This document shows positions 52,634-61,920 of a stretch of 64,000 nt of DNA, in pieces. The notes under the pieces are model-generated. The model was not told the DNA's origin. It saw nothing but the letters and a program-made list of their open reading frames with translations, and ran no database searches. How positions within the stretch are numbered: position 1 is the stretch's first letter; each line of letters begins with the position of its first letter. The position numbers and the translations under genes are program-made. Source of the stretch: Saccharibacillus endophyticus (GTDB taxonomy: Bacteria > Bacillota > Bacilli > Paenibacillales > Paenibacillaceae); the NCBI RefSeq assembly GCF_013185185.1, contig NZ_JAAZWE010000001.1:1054001-1118000 (forward strand). Reading direction: 5' to 3'.

Positions 52634-53350
52634 CTATTTCTCCTTAATTCCGATATGCAGCGCGGCGACTCCGCCTGTCAGCGGATAATCTTCGACCTGT
52701 TTCAGGCCGACGTCGCGAAAGGTTTGAGCCAGTTCCTTGCGTCCGGGAAACGGCTTAAGCGATTCCGGCAGCCACTTGTATTGCTCGTAACTTTTAGCAA
52801 AGACTTTGCCGAATACCGGCAAAATCCGATCGAAGTAAAAATAATACAGGCCTTTGAACGGTTGAGCGGTCGGCTTGGATACTTCCAAACAAACGACCAT
52901 TCCGCCCGGTTTGACGACGCGGCGCATCTCTTTGAGAACCTGCACCAGATCGGGCACGTTCCGCAATCCGAATCCGATCGTCGCATAGTCGAACGAATTA
53001 TCGGCAAACGGAAGCTCCATCGCGTTTCCCTGAATCAGCGTGATTTGATCGCCGTAAGGATCGACCGCGATTTTTCGCCGACCGACATCCAGCATGGCCT
53101 GACTGAAATCGAGCCCCGTAATCGGTCCGTTTTTACTGGCCTCCGCCAAGCTCAGTGTCCAGTCGCACGTCCCGCAGCACAAATCGATCGCGCTGTCTCC
53201 CGGCGACACGGCCATTTTTCGCATGGCGAACTTACGCCACGCCTTATGACGGTTAAAGCTGATAATGTTATTCATGCGATCGTAATTCGGCGCGATCTGC
53301 TGGAATACGTCGTGAACGTGCTCCTCTTTTGGTTTCGACGAATCCGCCAT
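52634..53350 (-). CDS. menG: demethylmenaquinone methyltransferase
   Basis: A 238-residue SAM methyltransferase for the last menaquinone step. [40 protein letters not shown] (SAM loop), [20 protein letters not shown] and [20 protein letters not shown] match UbiE/MenG. It overlaps hepS by one base (TAATG). Also called ubiE. Confidence 0.95.
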   Translation of the reverse strand: MADSSKPKEEHVHDVFQQIAPNYDRMNNIISFNRHKAWRKFAMRKMAVSPGDSAIDLCCGTCDWTLSLAEASKNGPITGLDFSQAMLDVGRRKIAVDPYGDQITLIQGNAMELPFADNSFDYATIGFGLRNVPDLVQVLKEMRRVVKPGGMVVCLEVSKPTAQPFKGLYYFYFDRILPVFGKVFAKSYEQYKWLPESLKPFPGRKELAQTFRDVGLKQVEDYPLTGGVAALHIGIKEK

Positions 53351-54141
53351 TACCCGATCACCTTTCCTTTCAACTCTGCCGAAGTCTTGAAATTTTCGAT
53401 CAGCGGATGCAATAATTCACGGTTAACCGCAGACGGCAGTTCCGCAACCGCATGCTCCAGCTGCATCGCGAAAGCTCGAAGCGATTCGGCCCATTGCGTA
53501 TGCGTTCCCGCTTCACCGTCTGTCGACTGCCCATCGGATCGGAAGGATAAAGCATCCTGATCGCTTCCCGTTGCAACAATCAATTCCTCCAATGCTGCTT
53601 CACACAAGCCGACGAGCTTGAGCAGCTTCTGCCAGTGAGGCAGTAAAGGCCCCTCCAACAAACCGTCGAAGCCCTCGAATAGGCGAACCTTGATACCGGC
53701 CACCTCATCCAGATATTCGCGTAACTCAGGAGCCGTTCCTCCTTGAACCCGCAGGTACAATTCCATCTTTCTCCGGTTCACATCCGCGATTGCGCGACTC
53801 AATTCGGCAATCATTCCGACCTCGCCCGCCGCAGCCAGCAGCTCGTAAAAGCGACTGCTATAATAATCGCCCGCCAACACTTTGAGCTGCCGGGTCCGCA
53901 TCGCTTGTTCTTCTTCGCTATCGTCGCCCGGCGCTACGCGATCATGGATATCCAGACCGGTCTGAAGCAGCGCGGTGACGGTTCCGTAGACCTCGCTCCG
54001 GCCGGCAGATTCCGAAGCTTCGAGGAAAACATGCAAGAGTCGAAGCCGGGCGTCCGGCAATGCCGGGATGGCCGTATGCTTCCGGATCATATCATATCCG
54101 GCGTATTTCTCGGTTTTCTCCGGTACGCAGTAAGGTTTCAT
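53350..54141 (-). CDS. hepS: heptaprenyl diphosphate synthase component I
   Basis: A 263-residue small, non-catalytic subunit, partner of HepT. Helical, low-conservation protein ([60 protein letters not shown]) without Asp-rich motifs. ATG at 54139-54141 lies seven bases after GGAGG; a TTG just upstream is less likely. Position between mtrB and menG is the B. subtilis arrangement. Confidence 0.88.
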   Translation of the reverse strand: MKPYCVPEKTEKYAGYDMIRKHTAIPALPDARLRLLHVFLEASESAGRSEVYGTVTALLQTGLDIHDRVAPGDDSEEEQAMRTRQLKVLAGDYYSSRFYELLAAAGEVGMIAELSRAIADVNRRKMELYLRVQGGTAPELREYLDEVAGIKVRLFEGFDGLLEGPLLPHWQKLLKLVGLCEAALEELIVATGSDQDALSFRSDGQSTDGEAGTHTQWAESLRAFAMQLEHAVAELPSAVNRELLHPLIENFKTSAELKGKVIG

Positions 54142-54258
54142 CAACAGGCCTCCGACTTTTTACAACGTTCAACGCTAATTTTGTCACAATCTTTTCTATT
54201 ATAGCATAAGCTTCTTCAAACAACTAATACTCTGCCGCAGAGGAAGGCAAGGTTGCGC

Positions 54259-54483
54259 TTAGGATTCGGTCTCGATATTCCCGTGTTTAGTAAAGACGGT
54301 AGCCTTGCCGCGCACCTTGATTGCAGAGGTGTGATCGGTAAACTGCGCGATTAGCACCTCACCCTTGTCCAGTTTCTCCGTGTGATGAAAGCGAGTATCT
54401 TGTCCTCTCGTCAGCCCGATCACATGAACTCCGTTCTCATGGGCTTTGATGACGACGTAATCCGCTTTTTCCGACTGTTCCAT
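54259..54483 (-). CDS. mtrB: tryptophan RNA-binding attenuation protein (TRAP)
   Basis: A 74-residue TRAP subunit; eleven form a ring that binds tryptophan and then wraps RNA with GAG/TAG repeats. [40 protein letters not shown] and [16 protein letters not shown] contain the RNA-binding Lys and Arg residues. AAGGAGG precedes the ATG. Its probable target in this window is the trp leader at 44.5-44.9 kb. Confidence 0.96.
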   Translation of the reverse strand: MEQSEKADYVVIKAHENGVHVIGLTRGQDTRFHHTEKLDKGEVLIAQFTDHTSAIKVRGKATVFTKHGNIETES

Positions 54484-54550
54484 AATGATACCTCCTTGAT
54501 TATATTTGAAATCATTTATTTGCGTATCGTTGTGTGTTCAACGGTAAATA

Positions 54551-54585
54551 AAGAAAAAGGCCGTGAATATGTATTCACGGCTTTC
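54551..54585 (-). terminator. intrinsic terminator of hbs
   Basis: On the minus strand AAAGCCGTGAATAC and GTATTCACGGCCTTT-like arms pair (AAGCCGTGAATA/TATTCACGGC), followed by CTTTTTCTTTATT. It lies ~65 bases after the hbs stop. Confidence 0.92.
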
Positions 54586-54651
54586 TCCCATCTTCGGCCG
54601 CAAGCAGCCTGGATGTTCAAAATCTTAAATCCCGAAAGGATTATGTAGATT

Positions 54652-54924
54652 TTATTTAATTCCGTCTTTCAGGGCTTTGCCCGGTTTGAAAGCAGGAATC
54701 TTGCTTGCCGGGATTTCGATTTCTTCGCCAGTTTGCGGGTTGCGTCCTTTGCGGGCGGAACGTTCGCGAATTTCAAAGTTACCGAATCCAACGAGCTGTA
54801 CTTTCTCGCCGTTTTGCAGAGCGGTGGCAATGGCTTCGAAAACAGCGTCAACCGCTTTGGTTGCTTCTTTCTTACCAAGCTCGGATGCTTCTGCAACGTG
54901 GCTGATCAGGTCAGATTTGTTCAT
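54652..54924 (-). CDS. hbs: HU DNA-binding protein
   Basis: A 90-residue histone-like protein that bends and compacts [43 protein letters not shown] and [20 protein letters not shown] (beta-arms with the Pro tip) are typical. ATG at 54922-54924 is eight bases after AGGAGG; a GTG nine bases upstream overlaps that site. It stands alone with a promoter, a ~150-base hairpin-rich leader and a terminator. Confidence 0.97.
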   Translation of the reverse strand: MNKSDLISHVAEASELGKKEATKAVDAVFEAIATALQNGEKVQLVGFGNFEIRERSARKGRNPQTGEEIEIPASKIPAFKPGKALKDGIK

Positions 54925-55083
54925 GCGTTTCACCTCCTGTTACAATCATACCCGGCACTCGTCCGAGTGCCCGCCCATAAGGCGTATTTGGTCTTTCCGT
55001 TTTGCCACAAAGCAAACCGCTAGGCGGTACAAAGCCGGAATTCTCAAACTGCCCAGAACCTGCGTTCTGGAGGCAACAAACCT

Positions 55084-55112
55084 ATAGTAATACACCAGCC
55101 TTATAATTTCAA
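55084..55112 (-). promoter_or_regulatory. sigma-A promoter of hbs
   Basis: TTGAAA (55107-55112) and TACTAT (55084-55089) with a 17-base spacer on the minus strand. The leader contains CCAGAA/TTCTGG and the perfect GGCACTCG-GA-CGAGTGCC hairpins before the ribosome site. Confidence 0.65.
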
Positions 55113-55166
55113 GCGTTTCGTCTACCCTGCAAGAGATTTAACAGAATGCCGTAAAACGACGCCCGA

Positions 55167-55529
55167 TCAACGCCAAAAGTCGTCTTCCTCTTCTTTTTGC
55201 CGTTCAAGCTGCAAGCGAATCGCTCGTTTTAAAGGGTCTTCCGGCGTCTGCACTGAAACGTCTCCACAGACTTTAGCTTGGCAAGCCAGACGGATTCCGT
55301 CTTCCAGGCTGGCCCCGAGTTTTCGGCGTTCCGCTTCAGCTGGAGGCAAAACTCCAGCGCCTTCCGATTCCACTGTGACCTTGCACATGAGGCAGCCCAT
55401 TCGTCCTTCGCAGCGTACGGGAATCCGTACACCAGCCGATCTTGCAGCGGCAAGCAGCGTCGTTCCCGGCCTTACGCGTACATTTTTGCCGTCAGGCGAA
55501 AAAGATACGGCATGACTCTGAATAGGCAT
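55167..55529 (-). CDS. 2Fe-2S ferredoxin-like protein
   Basis: A 120-residue electron carrier. Cysteines: CEGRMGCLMC (C-x5-C-x2-C) and a fourth in LACQAKVCGD, the spacing of adrenodoxin-type rather than plant-type (C-x4-C-x2-C) ferredoxins. The N-terminal beta-grasp part (VSFSPDGKNVRVRPGTTLLA) is intact. C-terminal tail LERQKEEEDDFW is very acidic. It lies between hbs and gpsA, where B. subtilis has spoIVA. Partner enzyme unknown. Confidence 0.88.
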   Translation of the reverse strand: MPIQSHAVSFSPDGKNVRVRPGTTLLAAARSAGVRIPVRCEGRMGCLMCKVTVESEGAGVLPPAEAERRKLGASLEDGIRLACQAKVCGDVSVQTPEDPLKRAIRLQLERQKEEEDDFWR

Positions 55530-55542
55530 GTTTGTTCCTCCT

Positions 55543-56583
55543 TTACGTGTGCCACTGCTCCCAGGTCTCTTGAGAAATCATTTCCATCTCCGTCTTCGGC
55601 CCTCGGCCCATCAAAGCTTCGACAGCGGTTTTTGGGTCAAGCCCCTCGAACAGAACATGGTACAACTGCTCGGCAATCGGCATTTGAACCTGATATTTTT
55701 GAGAAATGAAATGCGCGGCCTCCGTTGTACGAATCCCTTCGACGACCATCCCCATCGAGTCCAAAACCTCTTGAAGAGGCTTGCCTTGTCCGAGCATATA
55801 GCCCGCCCGCCAGTTCCGGCTGTGCTTACTTGTTGCCGTAACCACGAGGTCGCCCACCCCGGCCAGTCCGGCAAAAGTAAGCGGATTCGCGCCCATTTCC
55901 GTGCCGATGCGCGTGATTTCAGCCAAACCCCGAGTGAGCAGCGCAGCCTTTGCGTTATCGCCGTTTTGCAAGCCATCCGACATCCCCGCCCCGAGCGCGA
56001 TGATGTTTTTGAATGCGCCTGCAAGTTCGGCTCCAAGCACGTCACGGTTCGTATATACACGGAAATAAGCATTCATCAGCAAATTTTGCGCGCGTTGAGC
56101 TTCTTCCTCGTTGGATGAAGCTACTGCAATAGTCGTAGGCAGTCGTCTGGCTACTTCTTCCGCATGGCTCGGTCCGCAGATGACACCGATCTTCGACTCT
56201 TCGCAGCCCAATTCCTCCGCGATAATCGTCGACATCCGCTTCAACGTACCGACTTCCATTCCTTTCGTAGCGTGAACGCAGAGCATATTTTCGTGCCAAA
56301 AAGGCTTCAATGCCCGAACGACTTCGCGCATTGCCTTGGACGGCGAAGCGATCACAACCGCTTCAGCGTCTTTAACGGCCTCTTCCATGTCGCTTGTGGC
56401 GCGAATTCCGCTCGGAAGCTGAACACCCGGCAAAAAACGTGCGTTTTCATGCCGTTCGTTAATCTCCTTCACGTGCTCTTCGTTACGCGCCCATAGCCGG
56501 ACGTCATGACCGTTGTCGGCCAAGACCATAGCCAGGGCCGTCCCCCAACTTCCCGCTACCAATACGCACACTTTTTTAGCCAA
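55543..56583 (-). CDS. gpsA: NAD(P)H-dependent glycerol-3-phosphate dehydrogenase
   Basis: A 346-residue enzyme making sn-glycerol-3-phosphate for phospholipids. The catalytic Lys is in ELAGAFKNIIALGAGMSDGL, and the C-terminal GMVVEGIRTTEAAHFIS and PIAEQLYHVLFEGL are normal. Odd point: the nucleotide loop, usually GAGSWGTALA, reads VAGSWGTALA; the first Gly is Val (codon GTA). TTG start with GGAAGGAG; overlaps plsY by eight bases. The product is used by PlsY upstream. Confidence 0.95.
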   Translation of the reverse strand: MAKKVCVLVAGSWGTALAMVLADNGHDVRLWARNEEHVKEINERHENARFLPGVQLPSGIRATSDMEEAVKDAEAVVIASPSKAMREVVRALKPFWHENMLCVHATKGMEVGTLKRMSTIIAEELGCEESKIGVICGPSHAEEVARRLPTTIAVASSNEEEAQRAQNLLMNAYFRVYTNRDVLGAELAGAFKNIIALGAGMSDGLQNGDNAKAALLTRGLAEITRIGTEMGANPLTFAGLAGVGDLVVTATSKHSRNWRAGYMLGQGKPLQEVLDSMGMVVEGIRTTEAAHFISQKYQVQMPIAEQLYHVLFEGLDPKTAVEALMGRGPKTEMEMISQETWEQWHT

Positions 56584-57214
56584 GGCTGCGCTCCTTCCCG
56601 CCGGACTTCGAGCCCAGCTTGTTCTCTGTTCCGTTTTTCAACTTGACCAGATTGCCGCGATGCCGCCAAACGGCAAGCGCCCAGATCGCGATGCTGACAA
56701 TCAGCACGGCAGTTCCGTAATCGTGCCAGCCTACAGCGCTGTAAATGATCAGCACGACCGGAGTCAGCGTCACAAACAACAACGAGCCCAGCGAAACATA
56801 GCGGGTGAAGACGATCGCCAAGATGCCGACAATACCCGCGATCAAAGAAGGCAGGAAGCAAAGGGTCGCCAACATCCCGATGGTAGTCGCAATCCCCTTT
56901 CCGCCTTTGAAGTGGAAATACAGCGGCCAGTTATGACCGATTACGGCTGCCAGGCCGGCAAGCGCCGGCGTCCAATCGTAATCGGGTGCCAACCAGCGAC
57001 CCAGCCAAACGGCGAGAACGCCTTTGCAAATATCCAGCACAAGTACCAGAATTGCAGGTCCTTTTCCGAGTACCCGAAGCGTATTCGTCGCTCCGGCATT
57101 GCCGCTTCCGTGGTTGCGAATATCGATTCCTTTGAACAATCTGGCGAATAATACGCTGAAACTGACCGAGCCCAGCAAATAAGCGGCTACGATCGCGATT
57201 CCCGAAAATATCAT
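56576..57214 (-). CDS. plsY: glycerol-3-phosphate acyltransferase PlsY
   Basis: A 212-residue membrane enzyme using acyl phosphate to acylate glycerol-3-phosphate. Motifs: [36 protein letters not shown]. About six helices. ATG at 57212-57214 follows GAAGGGGAGCGAACC; the frame opening 21 bases upstream lacks a site. C-terminal tail is basic ([15 protein letters not shown]). Couples with gpsA. Confidence 0.95.
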   Translation of the reverse strand: MIFSGIAIVAAYLLGSVSFSVLFARLFKGIDIRNHGSGNAGATNTLRVLGKGPAILVLVLDICKGVLAVWLGRWLAPDYDWTPALAGLAAVIGHNWPLYFHFKGGKGIATTIGMLATLCFLPSLIAGIVGILAIVFTRYVSLGSLLFVTLTPVVLIIYSAVGWHDYGTAVLIVSIAIWALAVWRHRGNLVKLKNGTENKLGSKSGGKERSLG

Positions 57215-57274
57215 GGTTCGCTCCCCTTCGTGCAACTGAACTTTTACATTCTCTTATCACGTGCCGACGCCATG

Positions 57275-58603
57275 TTATGCGTTTTTGTTATCGTCGGATT
57301 TACGTCTGGTAAAGATTCGAATCGGCGTTCCTTCGAAATCGAAAGCTGCCCGAATCTTGTTTTCTAGGTAGCGTTCGTAAGAGAAGTGCATCAGTTCCGG
57401 CGCGTTCACGAATACCACGATCGTCGGAGGCTTAACCGCAACCTGCGTCGCATAGTTGATGCGCATGCGGCGCCCCTTGTCCGTCGGCGGCGGATTGATG
57501 GCTACCGCATCGGAGATCACGTCATTGAGCAGACCTGTGGGAATACGACGCGAGTGCTGTTCAGCCGCTTGATTCACGACAGGCAGCAGCTTTTGCACGC
57601 GTTGTCCGGTCAAGGCCGATAAGAATACGACCGGCGCGTAGGTCATGAACAAGAAGTGATCGCGGATGCTTTTTTCGAAATGCTGCATCGTTTTATCGTC
57701 TTTTTGGACAGCGTCCCATTTGTTGACGACAAATACGGAAGCTTTACCCGCTTCAAGCGCATATCCCGCAATATGCTTATCTTGTTCGATAATGCCTTCT
57801 TCGCCGTTGATCACAACCGCAACCACGTCTGCACGCTCAATCGCGCGCATCGCACGCATCACGCTGTATTTTTCCAGGTTTTCGTATACTTTGCCGCGTT
57901 TGCGCATGCCGGCGGTATCGATCAGTACGTAACGTTGTCCGTCACGCTCGAATTCCGTATCGATTGCGTCCCGAGTCGTTCCGGCCACGTCGCTGACGAT
58001 AACGCGCTGTTCACCAAGCAAAGCATTGACGAGCGACGATTTACCGACGTTTGGACGACCGATCAGCGCAACCCGGATCACGTCCTCATCGTATTCTTCC
58101 TCTTCCGCTTCGGGCAGATTTTCCACGATCGCGTCAAGCAAATCGCCTACGCCGCTGCCGTGCGCGCCCGATACGCCGATCGGATCGCCAAGACCCAAGT
58201 TGTAAAACTCATAGGTATCGTCCATACGGCTCATGTTATCGACTTTATTAACCGCCAACACAATCGGTTTCTTGGAGCGATACAACATTTCCGCTACTTC
58301 CGAGTCCGATTGGGTAAGACCGGCCTTGGCATCGCACATCAGAACAATAACATCTGCTTCTTCGATCGCCAGCTCGGCCTGAAGCTTAATCGATTTGAGA
58401 ATTTGTTCGTCGTTAAGTTCGATACCCCCGGTATCGATAATGCTGAACGACCTGCCGTTCCAATCGCCGACACCATAAATCCGATCGCGCGTAACGCCCG
58501 GCTTATCTTCGACGATGGACAGTCGGTCGCCGATAATTCGATTGAAGATCGTAGACTTGCCCACGTTCGGACGGCCTACGATCGCGACTACTGCTCTTGC
58601 CAT
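57275..58603 (-). CDS. der: double-domain GTPase Der (EngA), ribosome assembly
   Basis: A 442-residue essential GTPase for 50S assembly. Two G domains: [20 protein letters not shown] with [13 protein letters not shown], and [20 protein letters not shown] with [10 protein letters not shown]; a C-terminal KH-like domain ([20 protein letters not shown]) follows. All G1-G5 elements are intact. It stands about 60 bases from plsY with no obvious terminator between. Confidence 0.97.
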   Translation of the reverse strand: MARAVVAIVGRPNVGKSTIFNRIIGDRLSIVEDKPGVTRDRIYGVGDWNGRSFSIIDTGGIELNDEQILKSIKLQAELAIEEADVIVLMCDAKAGLTQSDSEVAEMLYRSKKPIVLAVNKVDNMSRMDDTYEFYNLGLGDPIGVSGAHGSGVGDLLDAIVENLPEAEEEEYDEDVIRVALIGRPNVGKSSLVNALLGEQRVIVSDVAGTTRDAIDTEFERDGQRYVLIDTAGMRKRGKVYENLEKYSVMRAMRAIERADVVAVVINGEEGIIEQDKHIAGYALEAGKASVFVVNKWDAVQKDDKTMQHFEKSIRDHFLFMTYAPVVFLSALTGQRVQKLLPVVNQAAEQHSRRIPTGLLNDVISDAVAINPPPTDKGRRMRINYATQVAVKPPTIVVFVNAPELMHFSYERYLENKIRAAFDFEGTPIRIFTRRKSDDNKNA

Positions 58604-58752
58604 TTGAACATTCCTCCCGTCAGCTTCAGCTGAATTTTCCCGTTACACGACAAGAAACGGCTAAACCGATCCAATTCGGATCAGTCCCCGTTTCCTATCG
58701 GCGAATCCGGCCCATAAAAATGCAGATTACAGCCGATCCGTCCTTATATTGC

Positions 58753-58786
58753 ACAAACGGCGAACCCGCAGCGGGTCCGCCGTTTG
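58753..58786 (-). terminator. GC-rich hairpin downstream of the S1-like gene
   Basis: On the minus strand AAACGGCGGACCCGC and GGGTTCGCCGTTT pair with one mismatch around TGC. The T-run after it is weak, so it may be a terminator or a 3'-end stabiliser. Confidence 0.65.
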
Positions 58787-58810
58787 CTCGTTGCTATACT
58801 AAGGCGCCAA

Positions 58811-60091
58811 TTATTCTTCCGATTGGCCCAGTTTTTCTTTGAGTGCCGCCAGGTCGAAACGCTCGCCCAGGGAAACGTTCATGCTTTGGTTGCTCAGCGA
58901 AACGTTAGGGTTGTCGATTTTCTCGACGCGAGGACCTTTATCGCGGCCTCTGCCCCCTCCCGATCTTTCCGGACGATCGGTTCTTTCCGGACGCTCTGCG
59001 CGAGCTTCGCCCGCAGGAGCTTCTTCGGTTTCTTTGATGCTCAGGCTGATGCGTTTTTCCGAAGGGTTAACGTCAAGTACTTTAACTTGAACGGTTTGTC
59101 CTTCTTGCAGAACTTCCTGAGGCGTACCGATGTGCTTGTGGGAAATTTGCGAGATGTGGACCAGGCCTTCTACGCCAGGAGCGATTTCTACGAATGCACC
59201 GAAAGGTACCAGACGTTTAACTTCGCCGCTGATGATTTCGCCTTGGTTGAACTTCTCGGAAGCCGTTTCCCATGGACCTGGAGTAGCTGCTTTGATGCTC
59301 AGGCTGATTTTGCCTTTTTCCGGGTCGACTTTAAGGACTTTTACCTTAACGCTGTCGCCTTCGGATACCGCGTCGGATGGTTTGTCAACATGGTGCCAAG
59401 CCATTTCCGAAACGTGAACCAGGCCGTCAACGCCACCGACATCGACGAATGCACCGAATTGAGTCAGACGTTGTACTTTACCTTCGATCACTTGACCTTC
59501 TTGAAGTTCAGCCATTACTTTAACTTTGTTGGCTTCGAATTCTTCTTCAAGAACATCTTTGGCGGACAGAATTACTTTGTTGTTTTCGCGGTCCAATTCT
59601 TTTACGCGAACACGGATTGTGCGGCCTTTGTAATCGCTGAAGTCTTCAACGAAATGACGCTCAACCATCGAAGCAGGGATGAAGGCGCGCAGACCTACGT
59701 CTGTTACGATACCGCCCTTAACAACGTCGGTAATCGTAACTTCGAAGATTTCCTTGTTAGCCAATTTTTCTTCGAGTTGATCCCAAGCTTTCGCTCCGTC
59801 GATCGCACGCTTGGACAGAACCATTTGCTCTTTGTTGTCGTTCAGGCTAACAACTTTAGCAACGACTTCTTGTCCGATTTCAGCGCCTTCTTCGAGCTCG
59901 CGAGTCGCGATTACGCCGTCATATTTATAACCGATGCTGACGTACGCTTGGTCATCGTCCAATTTCACGATCGTACCTGTAACAGTGTCCCCTTTTTTAA
60001 CGGAAACCACTTGCTCCAGTTGATCTTGCGTAGCCGTTTCTTCGTTCACTTCTTGGTTTACCACTTCTTCATTTCTTGTCTCTTCCGACAT
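58811..60091 (-). CDS. S1 RNA-binding domain protein (30S ribosomal protein S1 homologue, YpfD)
   Basis: A 426-residue protein with four S1 domains: VKKGDTVTGTIVKLDDDQAY, FEVTITDVVKGGIVTDVGLR, VIEGKVQRLTQFGAFVDVGG and ISGEVKRLVPFGAFVEIAPG. The N-terminal ~25 residues are Glu/Asn-rich, and the C-terminal tail carries Arg/Gly/Glu stretches (AERPERTDRPERSGGGRGRD) that are longer than in B. subtilis YpfD. ATG at 60089-60091 follows GAGGAGGG. Position next to cmk is conserved. Confidence 0.93.
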   Translation of the reverse strand: MSEETRNEEVVNQEVNEETATQDQLEQVVSVKKGDTVTGTIVKLDDDQAYVSIGYKYDGVIATRELEEGAEIGQEVVAKVVSLNDNKEQMVLSKRAIDGAKAWDQLEEKLANKEIFEVTITDVVKGGIVTDVGLRAFIPASMVERHFVEDFSDYKGRTIRVRVKELDRENNKVILSAKDVLEEEFEANKVKVMAELQEGQVIEGKVQRLTQFGAFVDVGGVDGLVHVSEMAWHHVDKPSDAVSEGDSVKVKVLKVDPEKGKISLSIKAATPGPWETASEKFNQGEIISGEVKRLVPFGAFVEIAPGVEGLVHISQISHKHIGTPQEVLQEGQTVQVKVLDVNPSEKRISLSIKETEEAPAGEARAERPERTDRPERSGGGRGRDKGPRVEKIDNPNVSLSNQSMNVSLGERFDLAALKEKLGQSEE

Positions 60092-60184
60092 GTTAAATAC
60101 CCTCCTCGATTCAAAACCCTCATATTTAAACCCGCGGTGCGCAGAGTTCAAAACAATATTGCTTCAACCGCCTTCATTTCGTTC

Positions 60185-60880
60185 TTATCGAACGATCTTC
60201 CGATCGGCTTGGTGCACGATCGCTTCGGCCACCTCATCGATGGTCATGCTCGTCGTATCCAGCACCATCGCGTCGTCCGCACATACCAGCGGCGACACTT
60301 CGCGATTACGATCCAACTCGTCGCGCTGCGAAATTTCCTGTTCAAGCTGTTCAAGCGTAATGGCTTCGGACTCCGGCATTTCCCGATATCGTCTTCTTGC
60401 CCGCTCCTCAACGGTGGCGGTCATGAAGATTTTCACTTCCGCATCGGGAAGTACGGTGGTTCCGATATCGCGTCCATCCATAACGACACCTTTACGCAAA
60501 GCCATTTGCCGCTGTGAAGCTGATAGCTTCGCACGCAGCCCCTCGATTTGCGCATATCGTGAAACCGTCCGATTGACTGCGAGAGACCGAATTTCGTCCG
60601 TTACGTCTTGGCCCGAAAGCCAAACGCGCTGGCCGTCGTCTCCGGGAACCAACTCGATGTCAAGCGCCTCAAGGCGTTCGAGAACCGAAATCTCGTCTTC
60701 CGCCTCGATGCCGTGCTTCAGCATGTCCCATGTCACGGCCCGGTACATGGCACCCGTATCCACGTATACATAGGAAAGCTTTGCGGCGACCTTACGCGCG
60801 ACCGTGCTCTTCCCTGCTCCCGCAGGTCCGTCGATCGCGATGTTGATTCTGAACTCCCGTTCCCCGTTCAAACTGGACAA
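60185..60880 (-). CDS. cmk: cytidylate kinase
   Basis: A 231-residue CMP/dCMP kinase. P-loop IAIDGPAGAGKSTVARKVAA; VYVDTGAMYRAVTWDMLKHG and VVMDGRDIGTTVLPDAEVKI bind the nucleotide. TTG at 60878-60880 is chosen: AGGAGG lies nine bases upstream. The frame opens earlier at a TTG overlapping that site, and an ATG just after the site is out of frame. cmk-rpsA order as in B. subtilis. Confidence 0.94.
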   Translation of the reverse strand: MSSLNGEREFRINIAIDGPAGAGKSTVARKVAAKLSYVYVDTGAMYRAVTWDMLKHGIEAEDEISVLERLEALDIELVPGDDGQRVWLSGQDVTDEIRSLAVNRTVSRYAQIEGLRAKLSASQRQMALRKGVVMDGRDIGTTVLPDAEVKIFMTATVEERARRRYREMPESEAITLEQLEQEISQRDELDRNREVSPLVCADDAMVLDTTSMTIDEVAEAIVHQADRKIVR

Positions 60881-60935
60881 GGGGCCATTCCTCCTCAAAG
60901 CCGTCTATCCGACAAACAAATAGACTTCTCAATCA

Positions 60936-60960
60936 ATAAAAAAGCAGGCTGGGCCTGCGA
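60936..60960 (-). terminator. intrinsic terminator of the PilZ gene
   Basis: GCAGGC-TGG-GCCTGC, then TTTTTTATTG on the minus strand. It lies ~110 bases after the PilZ gene stop. Confidence 0.85.
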
Positions 60961-61065
60961 CAATAAAATTATAGCACAAGGATGTTTAATTTGCAAAACG
61001 TCAGCAAACGAAAGCAAAAAAACGCGACTCCTTTTCAAAAAACATCGAATCAAATCCGACTGGAA

Positions 61066-61707
61066 TTACCGATTTCGAAAATCAAGCTGACGTTCGAAGC
61101 AGTAACGAATGACCTTTTGGCGTTCGGTATCCGCAATCTGACTGAAATGCACGCTTACCGTATTCAGACCCGTACCCGGTTCCTTAACCCGAAGCACTTC
61201 GCCGCTGAATCGGACATGATCGATGCTTCCGCTTTTGAACGCAAGCAAAATCCAGCCATCGACCTCTTGATTCATATGAAGATCGTGTTCATTAGGTGAA
61301 GTAAAAGATAAGCCGCCGCCGCTCAAATCGGAAGTGATCGCCGTAAAATGAAACTTCGGCGCCAACACGGCGATTTCCACTTTTGCGGGAACCCGCAAGT
61401 AATGCCTCCGTTGAATCTTCGATATTTCTTCCGGTAAGGGCTTGCTGATCCGCATCAAAGGAATCGAATCATCATGATAACCCAGTACGTGCGAGGTAAA
61501 ATAATATTTGACTCCGTCTTCCGTCATATGGTGGACCGACAATTCCTCGCCAAGGCGAAGTCGGCTCATCCGACCTCCGCGCATCGGAATTTCAACCAGC
61601 AAGGATTGTTCTTCGATCTCCGAAATTCGGGAACGGTGCTCATTTTCAAGTTTGGCTTCCATGGATACGGGCTGCATAAACAGCATATCGTTTGTTTTTG
61701 GATACAT
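61066..61707 (-). CDS. PilZ-domain flagellar brake protein (MotI/YpfA-like)
   Basis: A 213-residue cytoplasmic c-di-GMP receptor. The N-terminal YcgR-like domain (EEQSLLVEIPMRGGRMSRLR, GEELSVHHMTEDGVKYYFTS) is followed by PilZ with the c-di-GMP ligands IQRRHYLRVPAK (RxxxR) and SDLSGGGLSFTS (DxSxxG). In B. subtilis the same-position protein MotI (DgrA) binds the flagellar stator and slows swimming. All binding residues are present, so it should bind c-di-GMP. Confidence 0.9.
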   Translation of the reverse strand: MYPKTNDMLFMQPVSMEAKLENEHRSRISEIEEQSLLVEIPMRGGRMSRLRLGEELSVHHMTEDGVKYYFTSHVLGYHDDSIPLMRISKPLPEEISKIQRRHYLRVPAKVEIAVLAPKFHFTAITSDLSGGGLSFTSPNEHDLHMNQEVDGWILLAFKSGSIDHVRFSGEVLRVKEPGTGLNTVSVHFSQIADTERQKVIRYCFERQLDFRNR

Positions 61708-61837
61708 TTTTTGATCGCCCGCCTTTAATATGCTTGCCGTTCGGCTGTTCGCCGCGGTATCAGGCCCTGCTTGGCCGTCGGCTTCGTTAGTATAGCATGG
61801 AAAAATATGCTTGTGAGCCTAATATCCCAAAAAAACA

Positions 61838-61887
61838 AAAGAAAGCCCGGCTTCTAGGCTATTCCCAAACCTGAAGCGGACTTTGAA
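61838..61887 (-). terminator. probable terminator of prsW
   Basis: On the minus strand AAGTCCGCTTC and GAAGCCGGGCTT pair imperfectly, followed by TCTTTTGTTTTTTTGG. The remaining part of 61708-61920 shows no gene. Confidence 0.7.
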
Positions 61888-61920
61888 TGGATTTTCAATT
61901 ATAAAACTAGTACTTTCGCA

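Noticed and set aside
54160..54190. Possible third copy of the TTGTCAAC hairpin (ACAACGTTCAACGCTAATTTTGTCAC)
   Set aside because: Only part of the motif is similar and no inverted arm can be formed.
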